Assembly: GCF_019710745.1 (NCBI RefSeq) | Contig: NZ_JAHKJW010000023.1 | Coordinates: 62,001 to 126,000 of the forward strand | Source of the DNA: Streptomyces beigongshangae | Lineage (GTDB): Bacteria; Actinomycetota; Actinomycetes; Streptomycetales; Streptomycetaceae | Reading direction: 5' to 3' | Length of the DNA stretch: 64,000 nucleotides | Shown: positions 52,652 through 61,839 of the stretch, in pieces | Numbering within the stretch: position 1 is the stretch's first letter | How the letters are laid out: every line of letters begins with the position of its first letter | Notes under the pieces: generated by a model | Told to the model about the DNA's origin: nothing | Database searches by the model: none | What the model saw: only the letters and a program-made list of their open reading frames with translations | Position numbers and translations under genes: made by a program

Positions 52652-55573
52652 TCAGCCGGAGAAGCCGACGTGCGCGAGCCGCAGCGGGCCGCGCAGTCCG
52701 ACGCGCAGGTCGTGCACCCCGGCGGGCCGCAGCCGGAGCGCGGTGACGGCGGTGCTGTAGGCGTACGGGCCCCCCGTGGGCCCGATGGTCAGCTCCGCGA
52801 GCACCCGGCCGTCCCCCAGGGCCAGTTCGATGCTCCCCCCGCCCGCCACCTCGACCGTGGCGGACCGGACGCCGGCGCCGAAGTCGCAGGCCCGGTAGGT
52901 CAGTTCGGCCGTGCGGTCCCGAGCGTCCGTGACCGCCGGTGACGCGGGCACCTCCGGTGACGCGGACGACCCCGGTGTCACCGCGTCGCCCGACTGTTTC
53001 GTGCGGTCGACGATCAGGGCGCCCCGCTGCTCGTCGAAGTCCACCGCCTCCAGGCCGTGTCCGAGGACCGGGCGTGGCCGGGCGGGGGTGCCGACCAGCC
53101 CGATCGTCCCGCGCAGGCGGATGTCCTCGCTGGACGCGCCCACGAGGAGTTCGTACGCGCCGGGCTCCAGGCGCCAGAGGCCGTGCGCGACGTCCCAGAA
53201 CCCGAAGGCGGGGAGCGGGACGTCGAAGGACAGCTCCGCGGTGGCGCCCGGGGCGAGGCGGACCCGGCGGTGGGCCAGCAGCGCACGGCGGGGGCGCGGG
53301 ACGGACGGGGCCACCGGGCGGCCGTAGAGCTGGACCACCTCGTCGGCCGCCGGGCCGCCGGTGTGGGTGACCGTGAAGGAGACCCGCACGGACTCCTCGC
53401 CGACGTGCGCCGCGAGGTCCCCGTACCCGAAGGACGCGTACGACAGGCCGTGGCCGAACGGGAAGAGCGGGGTGCCCTCGAAGTACAGGTACGTCTGACG
53501 GCCGCCGATCACGTCGTAGTCGAGGAGCGGGGGCAGGTCCGCGTCGGAGGCGTACCAGGTCTGGGGCAGGCGGCCCGCCGGGGAGACGTCGCCCGCCAGG
53601 ACGCGGGCCAGCGCGGTGCCGGCCGCCTGGCCGCCGTGCGCGGTCCACAGGACCGCGGGGAGGTCCGCGGTGCCGGTCGCGTAGGGGTACGAGGACGTGA
53701 TCACCAGGGCCGTGCGCGGGTTCGCGGCCCGCGCCGCCTCCAGCAGGCGCCGCTGGTGGTCCGGGAGGGCGAGGGTGGTGCGGTCCTGCGTCTCGCGGCC
53801 GTTGATGTGCGGGTCGTTGCCCACGACCACGAGGACGGCGTCGGCGGAGGCCGCGGCGTGCGCCACCGCGTCCTCGCCGCGCTCCGTGACCTCCACGCGG
53901 AAGACCGCCGGACCCCCGCCGTCCTCGTCGGCAACCTTCACGCCGCCGGCGGTGACACAGACGTGGCGCCCCGTGCCGAGATGTCTCAGGAGGTGACCGG
54001 TGCCATGAGGATCGCGGGACACGTACGGCTCCAGGCGGAACGTCTCCTGGACGACCCAGCCGCCCGGCCGGTCCGCCGAGGCGCGGACGAAGCCGTCCTC
54101 GGCGACCGAGAGGTAGCGGCCGTCGGGAGCGCGCAGTGTCAGGACGCCCCCGCCCCAGTCGACCAGCGCGAAGTCGGTGCCCACGGCGTCCGTGGTGAGC
54201 GGGGGCAGGTCGGTGCGGCCCGCGAGGAGGGCCGGGTCCAGCGCGCCCCGCTCGCCGCGCGCCCCGTCGGCCGGGCCGCCTGTCCCGTCGTCGGCCGGCG
54301 CCACGCTCAGGTACGTACCGGCCGGGGTCCGCAGCCGTACGCGGTCCACGCCCTCGGCGAAGTCCACGCGGTCGGCGCCGAAGCGCTCGTACAGGCCCTC
54401 CAGCGGTGTGGACCGGTGGAGGAGGGTGCCGCTGTACCAGTCGAGCTTGCACTCGTCGGCGAGGAGGCCGACCACCGCGATCCGGGTGTCCTCCCGGGCG
54501 AGGGGCAGCAGGCCGTCGTTCCTGAGCAGGACGACCGCCTGTTCCGCGGCCTCCCGGGCGAGGGCCCGGTGCGCGGGGGTGTCGAAGTCCCCGGGGTCCG
54601 CCCAGGGGTCCGGGCCGGGGTCGAACTCACCGAGCCGGAAGCGGACCGAGAGCTGGCGGCGCACCGCCGTGTCGATGTCGGCCGTGGTCAGCAGGCCCTG
54701 GTCCAGTGCCTTCCGGACGCGTGCGACGATCCGCGAGCTGTCCGTGCCGTGGTCCGTGAAGCTGTCGACGCCGGCGCGCAGAGCCGCGGCCGTCGCCTCC
54801 TCGTGCGTGTCGAAGTAGTGCTCGTGGTCGACCAGGTTCGAGGGCGCGCCCGCGTCCGAGCAGACCAGCAGGTCCTGGTCCGTCCAGGCGCGCAGGTGCT
54901 CGGCCAGGTACGGCGAGACGTGGTTGGGGCGGCCGTTGACCAGGTTGTACGCGGGCATCACCCCGGCCACCGCGCCCGCCTCGACCGTCGCGCGGAAGGC
55001 GCGCAGGTCGTACTCGTGCAGCACGCGGGGCCGTACCGAACTCGACGTGGTGGCCCGGTCCGTCTCGTTGTTGTGCGCGAGCCAGTGCTTGAGGACCGGG
55101 GCCGTGCGCCAGCGGACGGGATGGTCGCCGCGCAGACCGCGGGTGTACGCGGTGGCGATCGCCGAGGTCAGCGCCGGGTCCTCGGAGTAGCCCTCCTCGT
55201 TGCGGCCCCACAGGGGATGGCGCAGGAGATTCACGGTGGGTGCCCAGACGTTGAGGCCGACCCGCTCGTCACGGGAGCGCATCGCGCGGATCTCGGCGGA
55301 GACCGCCCCGCCCACCCGGCGCACCAGTTCCTCGTTCCAGGTCGCGCCCAGGCCGACCGCCTGCGGGAACACCGTCGCGGGACCCATCCAGGCCACCCCG
55401 TGCAGCGCCTCCTGGCCGGTACGGAACGCGGCGATGCCGAGCCGCTCCACCGCCGGTCCGAACTGGTGCAGCATCGCCACCCGCTCGGCCGGGGTGAGCC
55501 GCGCCAGAAGATCGTCGACGCGCTTCGCGAGCGGCAGCCGCGCGTCACGGAAAGGCGGTGTCTGTGCAGTCAC
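52652..55573 (-). CDS. GH3 family beta-glycosidase with inserted fascin-like domain
   Basis: 973 aa, no signal peptide, so cytosolic. N-terminal TIM barrel (about 10-315) with nucleophile Asp240 in LLVCSDAGAPS. The alpha/beta sandwich (about 345-700) is split by a beta-trefoil/fascin-like insert (about 409-565, LRTPAGTYLSVA, LRAPDGRYLSVAEDGFVRA), in the place where other GH3 enzymes carry PA14. An FN3-like domain (about 720-830) and a CBM6-like end (about 885-973) follow. GTG start behind AAGGAAA. Likely beta-glucosidase or beta-xylosidase. The promoter holds a palindromic operator. Confidence 0.88.
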   Translation of the reverse strand: MTAQTPPFRDARLPLAKRVDDLLARLTPAERVAMLHQFGPAVERLGIAAFRTGQEALHGVAWMGPATVFPQAVGLGATWNEELVRRVGGAVSAEIRAMRSRDERVGLNVWAPTVNLLRHPLWGRNEEGYSEDPALTSAIATAYTRGLRGDHPVRWRTAPVLKHWLAHNNETDRATTSSSVRPRVLHEYDLRAFRATVEAGAVAGVMPAYNLVNGRPNHVSPYLAEHLRAWTDQDLLVCSDAGAPSNLVDHEHYFDTHEEATAAALRAGVDSFTDHGTDSSRIVARVRKALDQGLLTTADIDTAVRRQLSVRFRLGEFDPGPDPWADPGDFDTPAHRALAREAAEQAVVLLRNDGLLPLAREDTRIAVVGLLADECKLDWYSGTLLHRSTPLEGLYERFGADRVDFAEGVDRVRLRTPAGTYLSVAPADDGTGGPADGARGERGALDPALLAGRTDLPPLTTDAVGTDFALVDWGGGVLTLRAPDGRYLSVAEDGFVRASADRPGGWVVQETFRLEPYVSRDPHGTGHLLRHLGTGRHVCVTAGGVKVADEDGGGPAVFRVEVTERGEDAVAHAAASADAVLVVVGNDPHINGRETQDRTTLALPDHQRRLLEAARAANPRTALVITSSYPYATGTADLPAVLWTAHGGQAAGTALARVLAGDVSPAGRLPQTWYASDADLPPLLDYDVIGGRQTYLYFEGTPLFPFGHGLSYASFGYGDLAAHVGEESVRVSFTVTHTGGPAADEVVQLYGRPVAPSVPRPRRALLAHRRVRLAPGATAELSFDVPLPAFGFWDVAHGLWRLEPGAYELLVGASSEDIRLRGTIGLVGTPARPRPVLGHGLEAVDFDEQRGALIVDRTKQSGDAVTPGSSASPEVPASPAVTDARDRTAELTYRACDFGAGVRSATVEVAGGGSIELALGDGRVLAELTIGPTGGPYAYSTAVTALRLRPAGVHDLRVGLRGPLRLAHVGFSG

Positions 55574-55616
55574 ACGAGGTTTCCTTTGCGAAAAACGAGC
55601 GAGGCGGGTGAGGTAT

Positions 55617-55630
55617 TCGAAGCGCTTCGA
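55617..55630. promoter_or_regulatory. LacI-type operator, GH3-proximal
   Basis: TCGAAGCGCTTCGA, a perfect 14-base palindrome with a central CG, the mark of LacI-family operators. It is 44 bases before the GH3 start, where a bound repressor would block the promoter. Confidence 0.85.
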
Positions 55631-55807
55631 TGCTCATTCGACCGACGGTCGGGTGTCAAGACGCCCGGCTGTGGCAAGTCCGGATCTGCTTGAAAGTACT
55701 TGAAGACAAAGGGGGTTGCGGACGATCACCGGGGTCCGGACGCCTACCGGGAATGTTGGAATCGACCCTTGTGCGCCCTGAGGTGTTCACCTAACCTCGC
55801 AACGACA

Positions 55808-55821
55808 TCGAAGCGCTTCGA
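55808..55821. promoter_or_regulatory. LacI-type operator, transporter-proximal
   Basis: Second identical TCGAAGCGCTTCGA, 191 bases centre to centre from the first and 142 bases before the binding-protein start. Together they can control both divergent units and might loop. Confidence 0.85.
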
Positions 55822-55962
55822 CTGCCTTCGGTCATCGACGATGCCGCTCCCACGTGCGGATACCTCCGAGGTCCGCTTCCGCTCGGCCAGTTCCGATCGA
55901 GACACCGCAGCCGACGGCCACACCGCCGGGCGTCCCGCTGCGCGCCACGAAGGGTTGACGCA

Positions 55963-57645
55963 ATGACGCCGAACACCTCCGCCACCGGTCCCGGCCGGAG
56001 AAGCTTCCTCGCCTCCACGGCGGCCGCCACCGTCGCCGTGGCCGGCGGGACGCCGCTGCTGGCCGCCTGCGGCGGCTCCGGCGGCGGCTCCAAGGAGGGC
56101 ACGACCTCGGGCAAGGACGCGAAGAGGATCCTGCCGGCCTTCGTGGCGCAGGAGGTGGTGACGCCGGACATCCCGTCGCGGAACGGGTCCTCCCTGGGCT
56201 TCACCGGCAAGCTCGTCGCGGCCGACCTGAAGACCTCGGTGCCCGGGAAGCTCGGCAAGGGCAGCACGATCAGGATCATGTCGCCGTTCTGGGGCTCGCC
56301 GCCGAAGGGCGACAACCCCTACTACGAGGCGATGAACGCGAAGATCGGCGCGAACGTCGTCTGGCAGAACCAGGACGGCAACACGTACGACGAGAAGCTC
56401 GGCGCGGTCCTCGCCTCCAGCGACATGCCGGACGTCGTGGTGATCCCCGGCTGGAACATGGGCGGCAAGATCCCCGGCGCCATCATCAGCAAGATGGCGG
56501 ACCTCGGCCCCCACCTCTCCGGCGACGGGGTCAAGGACTACCCGAACCTCGCCGCGATCCCGACCGACGCCTGGCAGCGCTCCATCTTCGGCGGCAGATT
56601 ACGCGGCCTGCCGATGCCCAGCTCGTACGTCCCCAACATCGTGCCGTACTACCGGAAGGACGTCTTCGACGAGAAGGGGTACGAACTCCCCACCTCGGCG
56701 GCCGAGTTCCTGGCCCTGGCCAAGGAGATCACCAGCGCCAGGGCGAAGGTGTGGGCCTGCGACGACATGAAGTGGACGGCCTTCAACAGCTTCGGCGTGC
56801 TGTCCGGCAGCGAGAAGTCCCTCGGCTGGCACCTCGTCGACGGCGAACTGGTGTACCGCGCCGAGACCGACGCGTACCTGGAAGCGCTGGAGTGGACGCG
56901 CAAGCTGTACTCGGCGGGAGTCGTCCACCCGGACGCCAGGGCGCAGAACCAGGGCGACTCCGGGCTGCGCTTCACCTCGGGCGAGGTCCTCGTCTACAAC
57001 AACGACCTCTCGCACTGGTGGGCCAAGACCACCGAGCAGGCCGCCCAGAACAAGGACTTCCGCATCGCCGGCATGGACATCTTCGGCCACGACGGCGGGG
57101 ACCCCGCGCTGTGGGCCGTCTCGCCCGCGACCATCTTCGCCTTCGTCAACAAGAAGGCGTCGAAGGCCGTGGTCCGCGACGTGCTGGCCGCCGCGAACGT
57201 CACGGCCGCCCCGTACGGCACCGAGGAGTACATGCTCACCAACTACGGGGTCGAGGGCACGCACTACACGGTCGAGGACGGTACGCCCACCAAGAACGAC
57301 AAGGGCAACCAGGAGGTCCTGAACGCCTTCGTGATGCTGGCGAGCCCCGCCTCGACGATCGCGCACCCCGACCTCCCGCGGATCGCGAAGGCGCAGGTCG
57401 AGTGGCAGCAGCGGATGGGTGCCCGCACCAGGAAGTCCTCCTTCCACGGCCTCCAGGTCATCGAGCCGGCCCGCTACACGAACCTGTCCAACGACTTCGA
57501 GCAGCTGGAGGACGACGTCGTCCGGGGCCGCAAGAAGATCGCCGACGTGCAGCGGGCGGTGTCGGACTGGAAGCGCCAGGGCGGCGACGGGCTGCGGGAC
57601 TGGTACCGCAAGCTGCTGGACGACAACGGCTCCGCGCAGGGGTGA
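55963..57645 (+). CDS. Sugar ABC transporter substrate-binding lipoprotein
   Basis: 560 aa. Twin-arginine leader (GRRSFLAST, Arg12-13) and lipobox AAC with Cys36. The mature part shows extracellular-solute-binding family 1 features of the LplA/oligosaccharide group (IRIMSPFWGSPPKGDNPYYEAMN, LSHWWAKTTEQAAQNKDF). The large size suggests an oligosaccharide ligand. It is followed at once by two permeases but by no ATPase. Confidence 0.9.
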   Translation: MTPNTSATGPGRRSFLASTAAATVAVAGGTPLLAACGGSGGGSKEGTTSGKDAKRILPAFVAQEVVTPDIPSRNGSSLGFTGKLVAADLKTSVPGKLGKGSTIRIMSPFWGSPPKGDNPYYEAMNAKIGANVVWQNQDGNTYDEKLGAVLASSDMPDVVVIPGWNMGGKIPGAIISKMADLGPHLSGDGVKDYPNLAAIPTDAWQRSIFGGRLRGLPMPSSYVPNIVPYYRKDVFDEKGYELPTSAAEFLALAKEITSARAKVWACDDMKWTAFNSFGVLSGSEKSLGWHLVDGELVYRAETDAYLEALEWTRKLYSAGVVHPDARAQNQGDSGLRFTSGEVLVYNNDLSHWWAKTTEQAAQNKDFRIAGMDIFGHDGGDPALWAVSPATIFAFVNKKASKAVVRDVLAAANVTAAPYGTEEYMLTNYGVEGTHYTVEDGTPTKNDKGNQEVLNAFVMLASPASTIAHPDLPRIAKAQVEWQQRMGARTRKSSFHGLQVIEPARYTNLSNDFEQLEDDVVRGRKKIADVQRAVSDWKRQGGDGLRDWYRKLLDDNGSAQG

Positions 57646-57649
57646 CGAG

Positions 57650-58771
57650 GTGGCACACGGCACCACGTCGGACGCCGCCGCGCCCTCCGGTCCGCAGGAC
57701 GGGCCCGCCGGACCCGCCGGACCGGCCGGGACAGGACGGCCCACGAGGTCCGGCGGGTCCGGGTCAGGCTCCAGCTCCGGGTCCGGGTCCGGGTCCGGTG
57801 GAGTCTCCGGGGCCGACAGGAAGGCGCTGCGCAGGGCCGCGAAGGGCGGCACCTTCAGGGTCCGCTTCCGGCGGGACCGCACACTGGTCCTGATGACCCT
57901 GCCGGCCGTCCTGCTCGTCCTGGTCTTCAACTACGTACCGATCCTGGGCAACGTCGTCGCCTTCCAGGAGTACGACCCGTACGTCAGCGACAACGGCCTC
58001 GTCGCCGTCCTCCACAGCCCCTGGGTCGGCTTCGAGCAGTTCTCGCGGCTGTTCGAGGACTCGGCGTTCTGGGACGCCGTCCGGAACACCCTCGTCCTGT
58101 TCACCCTGCAACTGCTGCTCTTCTTCCCGGTCCCGATCCTGCTCGCGCTCCTCATCAACAGCGTGCTCCGGCCCCGGGTGCGGGCGGTGTCGCAGGCGAT
58201 CCTCTACCTGCCGCACTTCTTCTCCTGGGTGCTGGTCGTCACCGTCTTCCAGCAGATCTTCGGCGGCGCCGGCATCATCGCGCAGACCCTGCGCAACCAC
58301 GGCCACGAGGGTTTCGACCTCATGACCGACCCCGGGGTCTTCAAGTTCCTGGTGACGGCGGAGGGCGTGTGGAAGGACGCCGGCTGGGGCGTCATCGTCT
58401 TCCTCGCGGCACTGGCCTCCGTCAGCCCCGACCTGTACGAGGCGTCGGCGATGGACGGAGCCGGGCGGTGGCGCCGTATGTGGCACGTCACGCTGCCCGC
58501 CCTGCGGCCGGTGATCGCCCTGCTGCTGGTGCTGCGCGTCGGTGACGCGCTCACGGTCGGGTTCGAGCAGATCCTGCTCCAGCGGGACGCGGTGGGACCG
58601 GGCGCGGCGGAGGTCCTCGACACCTATGTGTGGTGGAACGGCGTCCGCAACCAGGACTTCAGCTACGCGGCGGCCGCCGGGCTGATCAAGGGCGTGGTCA
58701 GTCTCGGCCTCGTCCTCGCCGCCAACAAGATCGCCCACCTCATGGGCGAGCAGGGGGTGTACAAGAGATGA
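57650..58771 (+). CDS. Sugar ABC transporter permease (LplB-like)
   Basis: 373 aa, six helices after a 75-residue leader rich in Gly, Ser, Pro and Ala (GSGSGSSSGSGSGSGG). EAA loop YEASAMDGAGRWRRMWHVTLPALRP. The GTG start lies 4 bases after the binding-protein stop. It ends in a four-base overlap with the next permease. Confidence 0.9.
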   Translation: MAHGTTSDAAAPSGPQDGPAGPAGPAGTGRPTRSGGSGSGSSSGSGSGSGGVSGADRKALRRAAKGGTFRVRFRRDRTLVLMTLPAVLLVLVFNYVPILGNVVAFQEYDPYVSDNGLVAVLHSPWVGFEQFSRLFEDSAFWDAVRNTLVLFTLQLLLFFPVPILLALLINSVLRPRVRAVSQAILYLPHFFSWVLVVTVFQQIFGGAGIIAQTLRNHGHEGFDLMTDPGVFKFLVTAEGVWKDAGWGVIVFLAALASVSPDLYEASAMDGAGRWRRMWHVTLPALRPVIALLLVLRVGDALTVGFEQILLQRDAVGPGAAEVLDTYVWWNGVRNQDFSYAAAAGLIKGVVSLGLVLAANKIAHLMGEQGVYKR

Positions 58772-59724
58772 GTGCCGTGACCGGAGAGCGGCCGCCGTCC
58801 GCCGCGGGCGTGCCCCGGCGGCCCGGCCGCCGGTCCGCGCCGCCCAGGCCCGTCTGGGAGGAGGCGCCCGGCCGCGCGGGGCTCGCGGGCAAGGGCGCCG
58901 TGCTGGCCGTCGCCTGCCTGGCCGTCCTGTTCCCGCTGTGGATCGTCGTCGTCACCAGCCTCTCCACGAAGCGGACCATCAGCGAGGCCGGCGGTCTGGT
59001 GGTGGTCCCGAGGGACATCACCTTCATCGCCTACCAGGAGCTGCTCGGCGGCGGCCAGGTCACCCGCGCCACCGTCGTCAGCCTCGGCGTCACCGTCGTC
59101 GGCACGCTGTTCTCGATGACGGTGTCCGTCCTGTGCGCGTACGGGCTCTCGCGCATCGGGTCCGTCGGGCACCGCTGGTTCCTGCTGACCCTGCTCGCGA
59201 CGATGTTCTTCGGCGCCGGCCTCATCCCCACGTACCTGCTGGTGCAGTCGCTGGGGCTGACCGACACGTATCTGGCGCTGATCCTGCCCAGCGCGGTCAG
59301 CGTCTTCAACATCCTGGTGCTGCGCGCGTTCTTCATGGGCATCTCGCAGGAGCTGACCGACAGCGCGCGGATCGACGGGGCGGGGGACTGGCGGATCCTG
59401 TGGCAGATCGTGCTCCCGCTCTCCCGGGCCGTCATCGCGGTGATCACGCTGTTCTACGCCGTCGGGTACTGGAGCGCGTGGTTCAACGCGTCGATCTACC
59501 TCAGCGACCAGGACATGATGCCGCTGCAGAACGTGATGATCCAGCTCGTGCAGAAGCAGGAACCCCCGGTGGGTCTGGGGCAGGCGATCAGGGCGGGGGA
59601 GCTGTCCGCGCTCGCCGTGCAGATGGCCGTGATGGTGCTGGCGCTGCTGCCGGTCGCGTTCCTCTCGCCGTTCGTGCAGAAGCACTTCAGGAAGGGGATG
59701 CTGACCGGCGCGGTCAAGGGTTAG
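58768..59724 (+). CDS. Sugar ABC transporter permease (LplC/YtcP-like)
   Basis: 318 aa, six helices. EAA loop DSARIDGAGDWRILWQIVLPLSRA, and AWFNASIYLSDQDMMPLQ is typical of the LplC group. ATG overlaps the previous stop (ATGA). The ATPase must come from elsewhere; in Streptomyces the shared MsiK protein serves many sugar importers. Confidence 0.9.
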   Translation: MSAVTGERPPSAAGVPRRPGRRSAPPRPVWEEAPGRAGLAGKGAVLAVACLAVLFPLWIVVVTSLSTKRTISEAGGLVVVPRDITFIAYQELLGGGQVTRATVVSLGVTVVGTLFSMTVSVLCAYGLSRIGSVGHRWFLLTLLATMFFGAGLIPTYLLVQSLGLTDTYLALILPSAVSVFNILVLRAFFMGISQELTDSARIDGAGDWRILWQIVLPLSRAVIAVITLFYAVGYWSAWFNASIYLSDQDMMPLQNVMIQLVQKQEPPVGLGQAIRAGELSALAVQMAVMVLALLPVAFLSPFVQKHFRKGMLTGAVKG

Positions 59725-59779
59725 CAGTGGCCCGGTGACCGCGGGCCGGTCGTCACGCGCGGCTCGTGTGCGGCTGGTC

Positions 59780-59800
59780 GCGCGGTTCCCCGCACCCCTG
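59780..59800 (+). repeat. Streptomyces interspersed repeat copy
   Basis: GCGCGGTTCCCCGCACCCCTG, followed by ACGGGGCA. Located between the permease and GH42 genes. Confidence 0.5.
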
Positions 59801-59841
59801 ACGGGGCACTCCTCGCCCCTCCCGGCAGAACGAGGTATGTC

Positions 59842-61839
59842 ATGCGCACGACTAGCGCTACCGGCAAGAACGGGCGGTCCGGGCTGGCCGGCGTCACCCG
59901 TGGGCGGCTCCTCTTCGGCGGTGACTACAACCCCGAGCAGTGGCCCGAGGAGACCTGGCACGAGGACGTGCGCCTCATGAAGGAGGCGTGCGTCAACTCC
60001 GTCACCCTCGGCGTCTTCTCCTGGTCGAGGCTCGAACCGCGGCCCGGCGAGCGGGACTTCGGCTGGCTGGACCGGCTGATGGACCTCATGCACGGGAACG
60101 GCATCGGGGTCGTCCTCGCCACCCCCACCGCCTCGCCCCCGCCCTGGATGGGCCGGCTCCACCCGGACACCCTGCCCCGCGACCGGGACGGCCGCACCGA
60201 GTGGTGGGGCGGCCGGCAGCACTTCTCGCACTCCAGCGCCACCTACCGCCGGTACGCCGCCGCCCTCACCGAGGACCTCGCCGCCCGCTACGGCGGCCAC
60301 CCCGCCCTCACGATGTGGCACATCAACAACGAGTACTGCACCTACGACTGGGGCGACGAGGCGGCCGTCACCTTCCGCCGCTGGCTCCGGGACAGGTACG
60401 GCACGCTCGACGCGCTCAACACGGCCTGGGGGACGGCCTTCTGGAGCCAGGGCTACGGCGACTGGCAGGAGGTCCTGCCGCCGCGCCGCGCCCACCACCT
60501 GAACAACCCGACCCAGGTGCTCGACTTCAAGCGCTACACCTCCGACCTGCTCCTGGAGTGTTACGCCGTCGAGCGCGACATCGTCCGCCGGTACTCGCCG
60601 GACGTGCCGGTGACCACCAACTTCATGCCGATGTGGGCGGGCCAGGACGCCTGGAGGTGGGCGCGGGAGGAGGACGTCGTCTCCGTCGACCTCTACCCGG
60701 ACCCGCGCGACCCCTTCGGCGCGCAGGAGGGCGCGCTCGTCCAGGACATGACCCGCTCCCAGGCCCGCGGGCCGTGGATGCTGATGGAGCAGGCGGCCGG
60801 TGCGGTCAACTGGCGGGACGTGAACCGGCCCAAGCCGCGCGGCCTCAACCGGCTCTGGTCGCTGCAGGCCGTCGCCCGGGGCGCCGACGCCGTCTGCTAC
60901 TTCCAGTGGCGGCAGTCCCGGCAGGGCGCGGAGAAGTTCCACTCCGGCATGGTGGGTCACGCGGGGGAGCGGGGGCGTACCCACCAGGAGGTCAGGCGGC
61001 TCGGCGCCGAACTCGCCCGTATCGGCCCCGCGGTCGCCGGCCGGCACTCGGCCTGCGAGGTCGCGGTCCTCCACGAGTGGAACGCCTGGTGGGCGGGCAC
61101 GCAGGACGGCCGGCCCTCCCGCGAGGTCGACCCCGCGCAGCTCGTGCGGGCCTGGCACCGCGCCCTGTGGGAGGCGCACCTCACCACGGACTTCGCCCAC
61201 CCCGAGCACGACCTGTCCGGGTACCGGCTGGTCGTCGTGCCGCAGCTCTACCTCCTCACCGACGCCGCGGCCGACAACCTCGTCGCGTACGTGCGCGGCG
61301 GCGGCACCCTGGTCTGCGGCTTCCTCACCGGGATCGCGGACGAGGACGACCGGGTGCGGCCCGGCGGCATGGACGCGCGCCTGCGCGACCTCTTCGGCAT
61401 CCGCGTCCTGCACGAGTGGTGGCCGCTCGACGCCGGGGAGCACATCGGGTGCGACGGGTTCCGGGGCACGCTGTGGTCCGAGGAGATCGAGGCCGGGGAC
61501 GCCGTCGCGCACGCCCGCTACCGGGGCGGCGAACTCGACGGACTGCCCGCCGTGCTGCGCAGGGGGCGCGCCTGGTACGTCTCCACGCTGCCCGAGCCCG
61601 CCGCGCTGCGCGAGTTGCTGGCGGACGTGGCCGCCGGGGCGGGGGTGCGGCCGGTGCTCGACGGGCTGCCCGCGCAGGTGGAGGCCGTACGCCGGGGGGA
61701 CCTGCTCTTCGTCCTCAACCACGGGCGCGACCCGGTCGGGGTGGCGCTGCCGGGCACCTACCGCGACCTGCTCGGCGACCGGACGGTGACCGGCCGCCTG
61801 GAGCTGCCCCGCCACGGGGCGGCGGTGCTCGCCCCGTGA
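59842..61839 (+). CDS. GH42 beta-galactosidase
   Basis: 665 aa, no signal peptide. GH42 motifs: FGGDYNPEQWPEETWHED near the start, catalytic acid Glu164 in WHINNEY, nucleophile Glu316 in WMLMEQAAG. A beta-galactosidase trimerisation-like domain (about 400-600) and a C-terminal strand domain follow. It removes terminal beta-galactosyl units in the cytosol. ATG at 59842, after 117 bases that include a repeat copy. Its stop overlaps the GH95 start (GTGA). Confidence 0.92.
   Translation: MRTTSATGKNGRSGLAGVTRGRLLFGGDYNPEQWPEETWHEDVRLMKEACVNSVTLGVFSWSRLEPRPGERDFGWLDRLMDLMHGNGIGVVLATPTASPPPWMGRLHPDTLPRDRDGRTEWWGGRQHFSHSSATYRRYAAALTEDLAARYGGHPALTMWHINNEYCTYDWGDEAAVTFRRWLRDRYGTLDALNTAWGTAFWSQGYGDWQEVLPPRRAHHLNNPTQVLDFKRYTSDLLLECYAVERDIVRRYSPDVPVTTNFMPMWAGQDAWRWAREEDVVSVDLYPDPRDPFGAQEGALVQDMTRSQARGPWMLMEQAAGAVNWRDVNRPKPRGLNRLWSLQAVARGADAVCYFQWRQSRQGAEKFHSGMVGHAGERGRTHQEVRRLGAELARIGPAVAGRHSACEVAVLHEWNAWWAGTQDGRPSREVDPAQLVRAWHRALWEAHLTTDFAHPEHDLSGYRLVVVPQLYLLTDAAADNLVAYVRGGGTLVCGFLTGIADEDDRVRPGGMDARLRDLFGIRVLHEWWPLDAGEHIGCDGFRGTLWSEEIEAGDAVAHARYRGGELDGLPAVLRRGRAWYVSTLPEPAALRELLADVAAGAGVRPVLDGLPAQVEAVRRGDLLFVLNHGRDPVGVALPGTYRDLLGDRTVTGRLELPRHGAAVLAP

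Larger units (their letters stand above)
55574..55962. other. 389-base divergent regulatory region
   Basis: Between the GH3 and binding-protein starts. It holds the two operators, an imperfect AGGTGTTCACCT palindrome at about 55780-55791 and no convincing gene. One 88-codon frame overlaps the binding-protein start in another frame and is ignored. Confidence 0.7.

Noticed and set aside
55700..55966. 88-codon plus-strand frame in the divergent regulatory region
   Set aside because: It spans the operator and overlaps the binding-protein start; codon use is not Streptomyces-like.
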